Assembly: GCF_002101705.1 (NCBI RefSeq)
Contig: NZ_LQPC01000014.1
Coordinates: 1-64,000, forward strand
DNA length: 64,000 nt
From: Mycolicibacterium iranicum
Lineage (GTDB): Bacteria > Actinomycetota > Actinomycetes > Mycobacteriales > Mycobacteriaceae
Direction of reading: 5' to 3'
Part shown: piece by piece, positions 27,893 through 39,194 of the stretch
How the letters are laid out: each line of letters starts with the position of its first letter
How positions within the stretch are numbered: position 1 is the first letter of the stretch
Program-made: the position numbers and the translations under genes
The notes under the pieces: model-generated
What the model saw: only the letters and a program-made list of their open reading frames with translations
Databases searched by the model: none
What the model was told of the DNA's origin: nothing

Positions 27893-28779
27893 ATGCAAAG
27901 AGTGCTCGTCGGCAGCGAGGCATTGGCTTCTGGATTGTTGACGCGGTCGGCTTTGCGCTGGAACTACCGCCGGATGTTCCCTGACGTCTATGTCGACGCG
28001 AGAGCCGAACCGACATTGCGCGACCGCATCGGTGCTGCCTGGTTGTGGTCACGGCGAAGCGGTGTCATCGCCGGTGCCGCAGCCTCGGCGTTGCACGGTG
28101 CGAAATGGGTCAAGGCGCAAACGCCGATCGAAATGATCTGGCGGTCTGGTCGGCCGCCGTCCGGCATCGTGGTGCGCAACGAACGTCTCGATGGGGACGA
28201 AGTCATGCTCGCCGACTAGTGACCACCCCGGAGCGGACGGCCTTTGATCTGGCGAGGCACCTACCGCGCAACGAGGCCGTCGCTCGCCTCGATGCTCTGG
28301 CAAACGCGACGGGTGTCAAAGCGGTCGATGCGTTGCTTCTGGGCGAGCGCCACCCGGCAGCACGCGGAATCCGACGTGCGGTCGAAGCGCTGAGCCTGAT
28401 GGACGCCGGCTCGGAATCGCCGCGGGAGACGTGGCTGCGATTGATCTTGGTCGACACATGGCTGGACCCGGTGCGGACCCAGATCGCCGTCGGAGAGCGG
28501 GTGCACCTCGATATGGGATACGACGAGCCGATGATTGGGCTGGAGTACGAGGGCGCACACCACAGTGAGGACCGCGACACCCACGTCTACGACATCGGGC
28601 GTTCGGAGTTCGTCGAGCGTCGAGGCTGGCTCACCGTCAAAGTCGTCAAGGAGCACTCGCCGGCGTTCATCAAGCATCGAGTGGGTGAGGCATTCGTGCG
28701 ACGCGGTTACACGCCGACTTTGCGTCCACGGCCGCGAAGTCGGCGTCGGAACGGCCGCCAGCGCAATCTCGGCGACTAA
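27893..28779 (+). pseudogene. frameshifted AbiEi/DUF559 paralogue
   Basis: The frame from ATG 27893 gives VGSEALASGLLTRSALRWNY and continues to MLAD, then stops at TAG 28217-28219. The rest, VTTPERTAFDLARHLPRN through IGLEYEGAHHSEDRDTH to 28779, is in another frame and matches the second half of the protein at 6658-7584. A net loss of one base, or a small deletion near 28213-28220, explains it. The domain order and key motif (EYEG-HH) are the same as in the intact paralogue. Either a real pseudogene or a sequencing error. It is inserted in the sigF locus between usfY and usfX, unlike M. tuberculosis. Confidence 0.8.
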
Positions 28780-28818
28780 CCACGCAACAACGAACCAGAC
28801 AACGACTAACCACGCAAC
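28773..28818. repeat. 16-bp direct repeat
   Basis: cgactaaccacgcaac occurs at 28773-28788 and 28803-28818 (period 30), spanning the stop codon of the pseudogene. Confidence 0.7.
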
Positions 28819-28823
28819 GACCA

Positions 28824-28855
28824 ATGGGCCCAACCAGTTTCCTGGTCGGGCCCAT
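28824..28855. terminator. bidirectional hairpin terminator
   Basis: atgggcccaaccag (28824-28837), a 4-nt loop tttc, and ctggtcgggcccat (28842-28855) pair over 14 bp with a single G-T. It lies between the pseudogene (+) and the CsbD-like gene (-), which converge. No clear U-tract follows. Confidence 0.55.
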
Positions 28856-28866
28856 CGGGGGAGCTG

Positions 28867-29103
28867 CTACTGGTTGGCTTCTTGACGCTTTTCCGCTGCC
28901 TTTGCGCCGGCCCTGGCCGACTCGGCCTCGGCTTCCTTCTCGGCAACCTCGCGCTGAGCATCTGCCTTGTCCTGCTGGGCTTTACCTTCACGGACCATGT
29001 CGTCGCGTCCGGTGACGGTGCCGACGGTCTCCTTGGCCTTGCCCTTCACGTCCTCGACGACGCCCTTGATGCCTTCTTCGGGTCCACTGTTCTTCTCGGT
29101 CAT
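28867..29103 (-). CDS. CsbD-family general stress protein
   Basis: 78 residues, highly charged, Ala/Glu/Lys-rich helical. EGIKGVVEDVKGKAKETVGTVTGRDDMVREGKAQQDKA is the CsbD core; the rest is a helical tail. CsbD genes belong to SigB/SigF-type general stress regulons. ATG 29103 is preferred; an upstream in-frame extension to 29157 lacks the motif. A SigF-like promoter lies 62 bp upstream of it. Function of CsbD is unknown in any organism. Confidence 0.85.
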   Translation of the reverse strand: MTEKNSGPEEGIKGVVEDVKGKAKETVGTVTGRDDMVREGKAQQDKADAQREVAEKEAEAESARAGAKAAEKRQEANQ

Positions 29104-29164
29104 ATTCGCCTCCTGCTCGTGGAATGGTTTGGTCTTCGACGCCCATTTCTGAGCCATCGCAAGG

Positions 29165-29189
29165 CTTCCCGGGACCGAGGCGGCTAAAC
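29165..29189 (-). promoter_or_regulatory. SigF-like promoter of the CsbD gene
   Basis: On the minus strand: GTTT (29189-29186), 15-nt spacer, GGGAAG (29170-29165). It resembles GTTT-N15-17-GGGTAT with two mismatches in the -10 box. Confidence 0.45.
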
Positions 29190-29363
29190 GCGTGACGGTG
29201 GTCTCATTCCGATACCGCTGCGCTGCCGCCCAGCCAACAGCGGTTTGACCAGGAGGGGCACGGGTACGGGGCTGCCATGCCTTACGCAGCTAACCGGGTT
29301 TGGCGGGCACACGTCCCGGGGTATGGATTCCGCACCATGAACACAATGTCGCCGAGCGTCGTC

Positions 29364-29492
29364 TCACTGCATCATCGGCGCGAGCATCAGGAACGCTCCG
29401 GCGTAGATGGCCACACCGATCAGGATGAGAATCGCAAGAACCGCCGCAGCGATCACCAGAATGCGGCGCAGCGGCTTGGTGTTCTGGTCCAT
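29364..29492 (-). CDS. 42-residue single-pass membrane peptide
   Basis: ATG 29492 to TGA 29364. The peptide begins MDQNTKPLRRILVIAAAVLA, continues with a hydrophobic helix through ILILIGVAIYAGAFL and ends APMMQ. The basic N-terminal RR before the helix predicts an N-in topology. It is too short for a normal ORF search. It overlaps no convincing gene on the other strand. A SigF-like promoter lies directly upstream, with the -10 box only 9 bp from ATG. Function unknown. Confidence 0.55.
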   Translation of the reverse strand: MDQNTKPLRRILVIAAAVLAILILIGVAIYAGAFLMLAPMMQ

Positions 29493-29501
29493 CCTGACCG
29501 G

Positions 29502-29527
29502 CTACCCGGCACAGGTTGGCCACTAAC
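29502..29527 (-). promoter_or_regulatory. SigF-like promoter of the 42-residue peptide gene
   Basis: On the minus strand: GTTA (29527-29524), 16-nt spacer, GGGTAG (29507-29502). The ATG at 29492 is 9 nt downstream, so the transcript would be almost leaderless. Confidence 0.45.
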
Positions 29528-29613
29528 AAATGCACTAGTGATTGCCCGCAGCGCCCATGGATAACGGCAATGGAGCCTGGGGTAATCTCGCTGGGAAGTT
29601 TTCGGGAGGTCAC

Positions 29614-30048
29614 ATGGCCGATGTTGCGAGCCACATCGATGGACAGCGCTACAGCCCGCACTCGGTTGAACTCCGAGTTGCGGCGACGCTGGAGAATTTG
29701 GCGGTGCTGCGCACTCTGGTGGCCGCGATCGGCACGTTCGAGGATCTCGATTTCGACGCCGTCGCCGACCTGAGGCTGGCAGTCGACGAAGCGTGCACCC
29801 GGCTCATCCGATCGGCAGTCCCGGAGTCGACGCTGCTGGTTGTGGTCGACCCGCGCCCCGAGGCGCTCGTCGTGCACGCGTCGACGACATGTGACAGCAC
29901 CGATATCCTGGCGCCAGGCAGCTTCAGTTGGCATGTTCTGAGCTCGCTGACCGATGAAGTCACCACATTCTCGGATGGACAATCGGCCGGCGACGGGGAG
30001 GTATTCGGCATCTCGATGACGACAAGGCGAGCGAGTTCGTTGCAGTGA
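29614..30048 (+). CDS. usfX: anti-sigma-F factor UsfX (RsbW)
   Basis: 144 residues, GHKL/RsbW-type. DFDAVADLRLAVDEACTRLIRSA is the N-box helix region, and FSWHVLSSLTDEVTTF is shared with M. tuberculosis UsfX (Rv3287c). The protein binds SigF and blocks it; anti-anti-sigma factors with STAS domains release it. ATG 29614 has gggagg at the right distance. Its stop overlaps the GTG of sigF (GTGA), so the antagonist and sigma factor are translationally coupled. The position corresponding to the N-box Asn is Arg, as in the family in mycobacteria. Confidence 0.93.
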   Translation: MADVASHIDGQRYSPHSVELRVAATLENLAVLRTLVAAIGTFEDLDFDAVADLRLAVDEACTRLIRSAVPESTLLVVVDPRPEALVVHASTTCDSTDILAPGSFSWHVLSSLTDEVTTFSDGQSAGDGEVFGISMTTRRASSLQ

Positions 30049-30836
30049 CACGGCCCTCGTCGCAGGGTTCGTCATCTCGGTCGAGCTCTGAATACTCCGA
30101 CGTTGCCGACATGTTCCGAGAGTTGGCAAAACTCGAGGAGGGGTCGGCACCGTTCCAGCGGCAGCGCGACCGTATCGTCGAGCGCTGCCTGCCTCTGGCC
30201 GACCACATCGCCCGCCGCTTCGACGGCCGGGGCGAGCCCCGCGATGACCTGGTTCAGGTTGCGCGCGTCGGGCTCGTCAACGCGGTGATCCGTTTCAATG
30301 TCGAGGCGGGCTCAGATTTCGTGTCGTTCGCGGTGCCCACCATCATGGGCGAGGTCCGCAGGCACTTCCGCGACAACAGCTGGTCGGTGAAGGTACCCCG
30401 TCGGCTCAAGGAACTGCACCTCCGGCTTGGCGCCGCGACCGGCGAGTTGTCTCAACGTCTGGGCCGTGCCCCGACCGCGAGCGAACTGGCCGCCGAGTTG
30501 GAAATGGACCGCGACGAGGTCATCGAGGGCCTGGTTGCCGGCAGCTCCTACAACACACTTTCGATCGACAGTGGTGGGGGTAGCGGTAACGAGGACGCGC
30601 CTGCGATCGCCGACACGCTCGGCGACGTCGACCTCACGCTGGATCAGATCGAGAACCGGGAAGCATTGCGTCCGCTGCTGGCGGCGCTGCCGGAGCGGGA
30701 GCGCACCGTGCTGGTGCTGAGGTTTTTCGAGTCGATGACCCAGACGCAAATCGCCGAGCGGGTCGGCATCTCACAGATGCATGTTTCGCGGCTGCTCGCG
30801 AAGTCGCTGACTCGCCTACGGGATCAGTTGGAATGA
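30045..30836 (+). CDS. sigF: RNA polymerase sigma factor SigF
   Basis: 263 residues, sigma-70 group 3 of the SigB/SigF type. Region 2 includes PLADHIARRFDGRGEPRDDLVQVARVGLVNAVIRFNVEAG, region 3 lies in the middle, and region 4 ends ERTVLVLRFFESMTQTQIAERVGISQMHVSRLLAKSL. It directs the general stress and stationary-phase regulon. GTG 30045 overlaps the usfX stop. The 3' end overlaps a convergent STAS gene by 21 bp, unlike M. tuberculosis where accA3 is next. Confidence 0.96.
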   Translation: MTRPSSQGSSSRSSSEYSDVADMFRELAKLEEGSAPFQRQRDRIVERCLPLADHIARRFDGRGEPRDDLVQVARVGLVNAVIRFNVEAGSDFVSFAVPTIMGEVRRHFRDNSWSVKVPRRLKELHLRLGAATGELSQRLGRAPTASELAAELEMDRDEVIEGLVAGSSYNTLSIDSGGGSGNEDAPAIADTLGDVDLTLDQIENREALRPLLAALPERERTVLVLRFFESMTQTQIAERVGISQMHVSRLLAKSLTRLRDQLE

Positions 30837-31244
30837 GTGCGGCGGATCCCGCTGCACATCCTCCAGCGCAGTGGGGATGTCGAGGCTGATCGGCAGAGCC
30901 GAGTCAGGGTCGCAGATGCGGAGCACGCGTTTGACGGCTCGGCCCGGAACCAACGCCCACCGGATGTCTTTTCCGACGCATTGCACGTTGAGCGTGTGCA
31001 GGGCCGAAAAGCCTGCAGTCGAGAAGAAGGTCAAACCGGATAAGTCGACGACAAGCCACTGCGTGGTGGCGGAGTGTCGCAGCGCGTAATCGACGAAGGT
31101 GATGCCGTTGGCGGCGTCGAGTTCTCCGTGTCCGGCGACGATGGCGGTGGCCGGCCGGGGCCAGGTCGTATCGAACAGCGCGGTGCGGCAGACGACGCGG
31201 TCAGGATCGGGCGGGGCCTGTGGTTGGCCTGGGACGTGAGGCAC
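30816..31244 (-). CDS. STAS-domain protein, possible anti-anti-sigma factor
   Basis: 142 residues starting at GTG 31244. The STAS core is VVDLSGLTFFSTAGFSALHTL (about 65-85), with Ser75 or Thr76 at the usual phosphorylation site of RsbV-type antagonists. Such proteins release sigma factors by binding the RsbW-type anti-sigma factor; here UsfX is the natural partner. In M. tuberculosis the SigF antagonists RsfA and RsfB are encoded elsewhere, so a STAS gene convergent on sigF is unusual. The interaction is inferred from context only. Confidence 0.8.
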   Translation of the reverse strand: MPHVPGQPQAPPDPDRVVCRTALFDTTWPRPATAIVAGHGELDAANGITFVDYALRHSATTQWLVVDLSGLTFFSTAGFSALHTLNVQCVGKDIRWALVPGRAVKRVLRICDPDSALPISLDIPTALEDVQRDPPHSFQLIP

Positions 31245-31491
31245 GGTGACTCCGTTCGAAGAGCTCCAAGATCGTGCTGTGACTTCACGTCAAGGTTGGG
31301 CCCTAGTGCTCAAAGCCTGCGCAGAACCGAACCTTCTGTCCCACGTGACGATGACGTTTCCAGACGGCTGTGAGTTCAACCTTGACTTGACCATACGCCT
31401 GGAAAGAGCTAATGGACAATGAATAAGAAATGTCGTCACAAATGGTCGTCGGCCGCTTCATGGCTGCGAGGAAGAGGGCTCGGAAAGCGCT

Positions 31492-32034
31492 GTGGCACAG
31501 AGTTTTTGGGCTTCCGGAATAGTGCTGGCCGCAGGTGCGGGCACACGATTCGGGATGCCGAAGGTGCTCGCCGCTGACGGTGAGTGGCTGCGCGCGAGCA
31601 TCGCGGCGCTGCGCGGTGGCGGGTGCCGGGAGGTGCTCGTCGTGCTGGGCGCGGCCGTCGTCGACGTGCCGGCGCCGGCTCGAGCCGTCGTCGCCGAGGA
31701 CTGGGCCGACGGTCTCAGCGCGTCGGTGCGTGCCGGCGTGCTCGCTGCGCATGAGTCCGCCGAATTCGTCGCACTGACGACCGTGGACACCCCGGACGTG
31801 GGGGCTGCGGCGGTGCGGCGGGTACTTGCGGCTGCGGGGGAGTCGGGGCTCGCTCGGGCGCGCTACCACGGGCGACCGGGGCATCCGGTGGTGCTGGCGC
31901 GCAGGCACTGGCCGGCGCTGCTCGCCGCACTGACCGGGGACGACGGCGCCGGACCGTTCCTGAGAGGACGTCCCGACGTCGTCTCCGTCGAATGCGGCGA
32001 CCTGAGCACCGGGCGCGACATCGACCAGCGTTAG
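31492..32034 (+). CDS. MobA-like nucleotidyltransferase
   Basis: 180 residues beginning at GTG 31492. The N-terminal LAAGAGTRFGMPKVL is the NTP-binding loop of MobA-like transferases, and VALTTVDTPDVGAAAVRRVL carries the metal-binding Asp. Family members attach CMP or GMP to molybdopterin or act on other sugars and cofactors (MocA type). The GRPGHPVVLARRHWPAL segment is characteristic of the MocA/CoxC-like branch. No other molybdenum cofactor gene is near, so the substrate is uncertain. The stop overlaps the convergent gene. Confidence 0.82.
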   Translation: MAQSFWASGIVLAAGAGTRFGMPKVLAADGEWLRASIAALRGGGCREVLVVLGAAVVDVPAPARAVVAEDWADGLSASVRAGVLAAHESAEFVALTTVDTPDVGAAAVRRVLAAAGESGLARARYHGRPGHPVVLARRHWPALLAALTGDDGAGPFLRGRPDVVSVECGDLSTGRDIDQR

Positions 32035-32348
32035 TCGAGCATGGCGTCGGCGAAGCGCTGGACAGCTTCTGCGCCCGTCTGGGTCGCTCGTTCGTGGCCC
32101 GGGCGGCTGCGGGTGCCAATCGTGCGGGCCGACGGCTCGAGTGTCACTTCGCCCAGCAGTTCCCCGGTTGTCGGCTCGCAGACCGCCCACGTATATTGCG
32201 AGTCCGAATCCCACTGCGCTGCAGCACTTTCCACGTAGTCGGGCCGATCTTCGCCCAGGTCGGCCAAGGCGGGGCGGTCGTCGACCCGGTCGTCGGCGCG
32301 CAGCGCGCGCAGATACCAGGCACCGGCATTGATCTCGACGGGCTGCAC
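32031..32348 (-). CDS. GNAT-like protein, probably shortened
   Basis: About 105 residues from a possible GTG at 32348. VEINAGAWYLRALRADDRVDDRPAL and YTWAVCEPTTGELLGEVTLE look like the first half of a RimJ-type GNAT acetyltransferase, and TGAEAVQRFADAMLD like its later helix. The central acetyl-CoA loop (R/Q-x-x-G-x-G/A) is not recognisable, and the protein is about half the family length. It may be a remnant with an internal deletion. The frame remains open upstream to 32591 without resemblance to anything. Confidence 0.45.
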   Translation of the reverse strand: MQPVEINAGAWYLRALRADDRVDDRPALADLGEDRPDYVESAAAQWDSDSQYTWAVCEPTTGELLGEVTLEPSARTIGTRSRPGHERATQTGAEAVQRFADAMLD

Positions 32349-32710
32349 CCGCTCAGCTTGCCACGCGGCCGCGATACGGGATCGGCCCCGCCCTCCGCGG
32401 TCTTCACCGCGGAAAACGGGGCCGTTCACCCCTCGGTCCCCCTCGTCGGAGCCGTCACGCCCCGGCGGGCCGCTTCCGCCCCTCGGCAAACCGATGATCT
32501 TGCGAGGGCAAACGCTATCGGATGGGGACGCGCTACACAGTCCGTTTGCAAAATTGACGCGAACTTCGCCGACGAAACGGCAACTCCGCAAGGCGATCTG
32601 GAGCCTGAGGGCAACGTTGCGGCCTAGAGCCAGCTAAGCCGACGGCTGAAACTCACCTGCTACGTGTACGTGAAAAGGCGGTGAAATGCAGGTCCGGCAA
32701 TCAACGAACA
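32349..32710. other. no recognisable gene
   Basis: 362 bp without a supported gene. Frames on both strands are open over parts but show no family features. The stretch 32641-32698 resembles an eroded 63-bp element only weakly. Confidence 0.5.
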
Positions 32711-32738
32711 CGGGGTGCCACCGTGAGGTGACACCCCG
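32711..32738 (-). terminator. terminator of accA3
   Basis: cggggtgccacc (32711-32722), loop gtga, ggtgacaccccg (32727-32738): 12-bp stem with one mismatch, 17 bp downstream of the accA3 stop codon on the minus strand. Confidence 0.65.
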
Positions 32739-32754
32739 CACTCGTCGGTGAGAA

Positions 32755-35770
<3,016 letters not shown>

Positions 35771-35872
35771 CTGCTACCCCGCCGCCCCCGCCTTGATCAG
35801 AGTCGATCGGTCAGAGCGTACGGCGACTTGCTGGAAAGACCTTGAGATTCAGGTGGACCCGCGAGGCGCAGG

Positions 35873-36178
35873 TCACCAACCGCCGATGCCGGGGCCGCCG
35901 GCCCAGCTGGGCAGGAACCCGCGTGCCCGGGTGCCGGGAACCCTGCCGGGCACCGCGATCATCGAATCGCGGATTTCACCCTGGGCGTGCAGGGAATCGT
36001 CGGCTCCGCGGACCTCGCCGAAGGTGGCGTCCCGGGACACGGTGCCCTGACCGCTGGTGACGGTGTGGCCGGGGCTGATCTCTTCGGCGGATGCGATCCC
36101 GCTCGACATCGCCAGGAGGGCGGCGGGTGCCGCAAGGACGGCGCTCACGGCAATCGTGCGCCTGCTGATTTTCGGCAT
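35873..36178 (-). CDS. small secreted protein
   Basis: 101 residues with a clear signal peptide: MPKISRRTIAVSAVLAAPAA, cleavage near ASA-E. The mature part SPGHTVTSGQGTVSRDATFGEVRGADDSLHAQGEIRDSMI is hydrophilic with no Cys; the tail PSWAGGPGIGGW is Gly-rich. cggaggag precedes ATG 36178. I do not recognise the family. The upstream part of the frame is not coding. Confidence 0.6.
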   Translation of the reverse strand: MPKISRRTIAVSAVLAAPAALLAMSSGIASAEEISPGHTVTSGQGTVSRDATFGEVRGADDSLHAQGEIRDSMIAVPGRVPGTRARGFLPSWAGGPGIGGW

Positions 36179-36252
36179 GTATCTCCTCCGGGCGTATGTG
36201 TGTCGTCGACTGGATATCGGCCGCGGCGTGCCGGTGTTACGGAGGGAGGTAT

Positions 36253-36663
36253 CTATTTGAGGCGCTTCTTGATGCGGGCGAGCATCGCCGACATGCCCCG
36301 CAGGCGAAGCGGGCTGATCAGCTTGGCCAGTCCGAGTTCGGTGTAGAAGTCGTCGGGCACGGCCAGGATGTCGTCGGCCGGCAACCCGTCGAGGCCGGTG
36401 GCAAGAATCGCCGCGAAGCCTCGGGTGGTCGGTGCTTCGGCGGGAGCGCTGAAGAACAGCCGCACGTGGTCGCGGTCGTCGGCGTCGACATGCAGGAACA
36501 ACGGCGACTGGCACTCGGGCACCGGCTCCATCGCCGCTTCTTCGAGGTCGGCGGGCAGCGGCGGAAGCTCGTCGGCGAATTCGAGAAGCAGGGCCAATTT
36601 GTCTTGTCCCTCAACATCTTTGAAGTCCGACACCACTTCGGCCAGCGCGGCCGGCATGCTCAT
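36253..36663 (-). CDS. SufE-like sulfur acceptor protein
   Basis: 136 residues. [17 protein letters not shown] and [15 protein letters not shown] carry the SufE active-site Cys; the C-terminal [22 protein letters not shown] is usual. It is the Rv3284 homologue next to sseA. SufE accepts persulfide from a cysteine desulfurase; here the neighbouring rhodanese may supply or accept sulfur. ATG 36663 overlaps the sseA stop by 4 nt (ATGA). Confidence 0.92.
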   Translation of the reverse strand: MSMPAALAEVVSDFKDVEGQDKLALLLEFADELPPLPADLEEAAMEPVPECQSPLFLHVDADDRDHVRLFFSAPAEAPTTRGFAAILATGLDGLPADDILAVPDDFYTELGLAKLISPLRLRGMSAMLARIKKRLK

Positions 36664-37556
36664 GACTTACCCGGCGCCTCGCCGGGCTGTTCTCCGACCG
36701 CCACCGGAACGCGCACCGCGTTGCCCCACTCGGTCCAGGAGCCGTCGTAATTGCGGACATTGGGCAGGCCGAGCAGATGGGTGAGCACGAACCAGGTGTG
36801 GCTGGAACGCTCGCCGATCCGGCAGTACACCACCGTCTTGTCGTCGGGGGAGAGGAAGCCGTAGAGCTCGTCGAGTTCGGCGCGGCTGCGGAAGCGTCCG
36901 CTGTCGTTGGCGGCCTTGCCCCACGGGATCGACACGGCCGTGGGGATGTGGCCGCCGCGCAGCGCGCCCTCTTCGGGGTAGTCGGGCATGTGGGTGCGCT
37001 CGCCGGTGTACTCCTGCGGGGACCGCACGTCGATCAGCGGCTGCGACCCGAGGACGTCGAGGACATCCTCTTTGAAGGCACGGATCGGGGCGTCGTCGCG
37101 CTCGACGACGGGGTAGCCAGTGGTCTGCTTGTTGGGGACGTCGAGCGTGGTGTCGCGGCCGTCGGAGATCCACAGGGTGCGACCCCCGTCGAGCAGTCGG
37201 ACGTCCGGGTGTCCGAACAGCGTGAAGACCCACAGCGCGTAGGCGGCCCACCAGTTGCTCTTGTCGCCGTAGATCACGACGGTGTCGTCGCGCGAGATGC
37301 CCTTGCGGTTCATCAGGTCGGCGAACTGCTCACCGGTGATGTAGTCGCGCACGTGGGCGTCGTTGAGGTCGGTGTGCCAGTCGATCTTGACGGCGCCGGG
37401 AATGTGGCCGGTGTCGTAGAGAAGGACGTCCTCGTCGGACTCGACGATGGCCAGTCCCGGCCTGCCGAGGTTGCCGGACAGCCAGTCGGCAGTGACGAGA
37501 CGCTCAGGGTGGGCGTAGGACTGCAGGGCAGGGCTGGGATCAGCAGGTAGCGGCAC
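36660..37556 (-). CDS. sseA: thiosulfate sulfurtransferase (rhodanese)
   Basis: 298 residues with two rhodanese domains. The first is inactive ([20 protein letters not shown]), the second carries the active loop Cys in [13 protein letters not shown], preceded by [12 protein letters not shown]. It matches SseA (Rv3283). The protein transfers sulfane sulfur, likely to the SufE-like protein translated from the overlapping downstream gene; in M. tuberculosis SseA and SufE form a complex linked to oxidative stress defence. Confidence 0.94.
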   Translation of the reverse strand: MPLPADPSPALQSYAHPERLVTADWLSGNLGRPGLAIVESDEDVLLYDTGHIPGAVKIDWHTDLNDAHVRDYITGEQFADLMNRKGISRDDTVVIYGDKSNWWAAYALWVFTLFGHPDVRLLDGGRTLWISDGRDTTLDVPNKQTTGYPVVERDDAPIRAFKEDVLDVLGSQPLIDVRSPQEYTGERTHMPDYPEEGALRGGHIPTAVSIPWGKAANDSGRFRSRAELDELYGFLSPDDKTVVYCRIGERSSHTWFVLTHLLGLPNVRNYDGSWTEWGNAVRVPVAVGEQPGEAPGKS

Positions 37557-37616
37557 GTGTTCGAGCCTACCGGGGCCTGATCCGGAGTTTTGGGCGCAAT
37601 CGTGCCCATTTGGGCG

Positions 37617-38867
37617 CTAGGTGATGGCGCCGGGGCTCATCGCGAAACTGATGATGCTGACGGTGATCAGGATCAGTCCGCCGACGCCTCCGACTTTGGT
37701 CGACACGTCGACGTGGAACAGGCCGTGTCTCATATCGCTTCGTGCCTGGCGCACGGCCTCCGGGCTGGCGTAGCGGAGCGGAGTCTCGACGAAGTGGTAG
37801 GTCAGCAGAGCCAGCCCGAAGGTGAGGGTCAGCGCGCTGGCGTAGTAGTAGACGTTGCGTTCCATCGCGGCGGCGAGAAGCACGTACACCGGCCAGTGCA
37901 CCAGGTAGAGCGAATACGAGATGTCGCCGATATAGGTGCTGACGCGGTTGCGCAGGAAGCCCTGGAGGTGGGGTTCGTCGCCGATGCCGGCGGCGATGAC
38001 GAGTGCGGCGCCGGCGACGGGCAGCAGGGCCCACGGTGCGGGGAAGCCGGCGGACCCGTCGATCACCACGAATGAAATGCCGATGAGCGTCAGGCCTGCC
38101 CAGGACATGATCGGGCGGACGGGGCTAGGTAAGCGCGCGAAAACGCCGGTCGCGGTGGCCAGGAGTGCGCCGACGCCCAGCTCCCACATGCGCGACACCG
38201 TGCTGAAGAAGGCCCAGCCTGGTGCGGCGGTGGTTTCGTAGATCGACCACGCCAGGGACAGGGCCGCAAGGACGCCGATGACGGCGGCAGTGAGCTTTCG
38301 CCACGTCGCATCGCCCCACGCGCGCCGAGCGGCGAACACGGTGATCCCGAGGATCAGCAGCGGCCAGAGGACGAAGAACTGTTCTTCGACGGACAGCGGC
38401 CAGTAATGCAGCAGCGGCGATGCCGAATCGGTCGCTGAGTGGAGCTGTTCGCCGCCGGCAGCGAAATGCCAGTTGGCGACGAAGAAGAATGCGAACACGG
38501 CGTCGATGCCGACGCTGTGGACGTCTGAGGCCAGTACAACGGCCGACGCGGCAAAGGTCAGGATGAGGACGAAAGTCGCGGCGGGAACGATGCGCTGCAC
38601 GCGTTCGAGATAGAACCTGCCTACCCTTACGGTTCCGGACTCCGCCGTTGTTCGCAGCAAACTCTCAGTGACGAGGTAGCCGGCAACCACGAAAAAGATG
38701 TCGACGCCGACGAAGCCGCCGCGCGGCCACCCGGCCAAGGCATAGGCAAGGACCGCCAGAACGGCGACCATGCGCAATCCCTGGATATCCAGCCGATAGT
38801 TTGCTCGTTTTGCACGCCTACGTCGACGCGCTGAGGATTCGCGCCATTGATCGAGCCTCGTCACCAT
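37617..38867 (-). CDS. acyltransferase-3 family membrane protein, catalytic His replaced
   Basis: 416 residues, about ten membrane helices. The family start LDIQGLRMVAVLAVLAYALAGWPRGGFVGVDIFFVVAGYLV is clear, and NWHFAA, PLLHYWPLSVEEQFFVLWPLL are the usual later motifs. Where active members have Tyr-His (YH) after the first helix, this protein has Tyr-Ala (A43), so acetyl transfer by the standard mechanism is doubtful. Family members O-acylate surface polysaccharides, peptidoglycan or phosphatidylinositol mannosides. ATG 38867 is used; a TTG at 38888 is possible. Confidence 0.85.
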   Translation of the reverse strand: MVTRLDQWRESSARRRRRAKRANYRLDIQGLRMVAVLAVLAYALAGWPRGGFVGVDIFFVVAGYLVTESLLRTTAESGTVRVGRFYLERVQRIVPAATFVLILTFAASAVVLASDVHSVGIDAVFAFFFVANWHFAAGGEQLHSATDSASPLLHYWPLSVEEQFFVLWPLLILGITVFAARRAWGDATWRKLTAAVIGVLAALSLAWSIYETTAAPGWAFFSTVSRMWELGVGALLATATGVFARLPSPVRPIMSWAGLTLIGISFVVIDGSAGFPAPWALLPVAGAALVIAAGIGDEPHLQGFLRNRVSTYIGDISYSLYLVHWPVYVLLAAAMERNVYYYASALTLTFGLALLTYHFVETPLRYASPEAVRQARSDMRHGLFHVDVSTKVGGVGGLILITVSIISFAMSPGAIT

Positions 38868-39194
38868 GCTGTGCCCCCCGGCGGACAATAGTCGTGATCG
38901 TCAGTACTTCGCTATTACCCGCGATGTTCGACAAATACAACTGTAACGTGTGTCAGATCACTCGCGCAGTATTGCGCTTTCTGGATCGCGGTTTCTGACA
39001 TCGCGCTGGGCGGTGGCTGGGCGGTTTCTGTCAGGTTGCTGAGGCGCGAAGCGCTTGAGGCGAAGGCGATTTACAGTCATTTGTACGCAACAGCGGAACG
39101 GCAGCAAAGCTGCTGCGCCTGATGTAGCCCGCGGACCTTCTTTCGAACTTTGAGCTCCGTCGGGCCAATTCCACACGGACGCAAGGACATAACA
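38868..39194. other. divergent intergenic region with a short hairpin
   Basis: 327 bp between the acyltransferase (-) and the PASTA-like gene (+). It holds gcgca-gtat-tgcgc at 38964-38977 followed by ttt, a small hairpin. Composition is more AT-rich than neighbours (near 38930-38950) and probably contains both promoters; no -10 box stands out. Confidence 0.4.

Noticed and set aside
29277-29564. Plus-strand 95-residue frame
   Set aside because: No signal or family features; it overlaps the better-supported membrane peptide on the other strand.
31303-32214. 303-residue minus-strand frame
   Set aside because: Arg/Pro-rich shadow of the MobA-like gene.
32641-32698. Possible further copy of the 63-bp element
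   Set aside because: Only part of one arm matches (gtgaaatgcaggtccggc) and length is wrong; probably chance.
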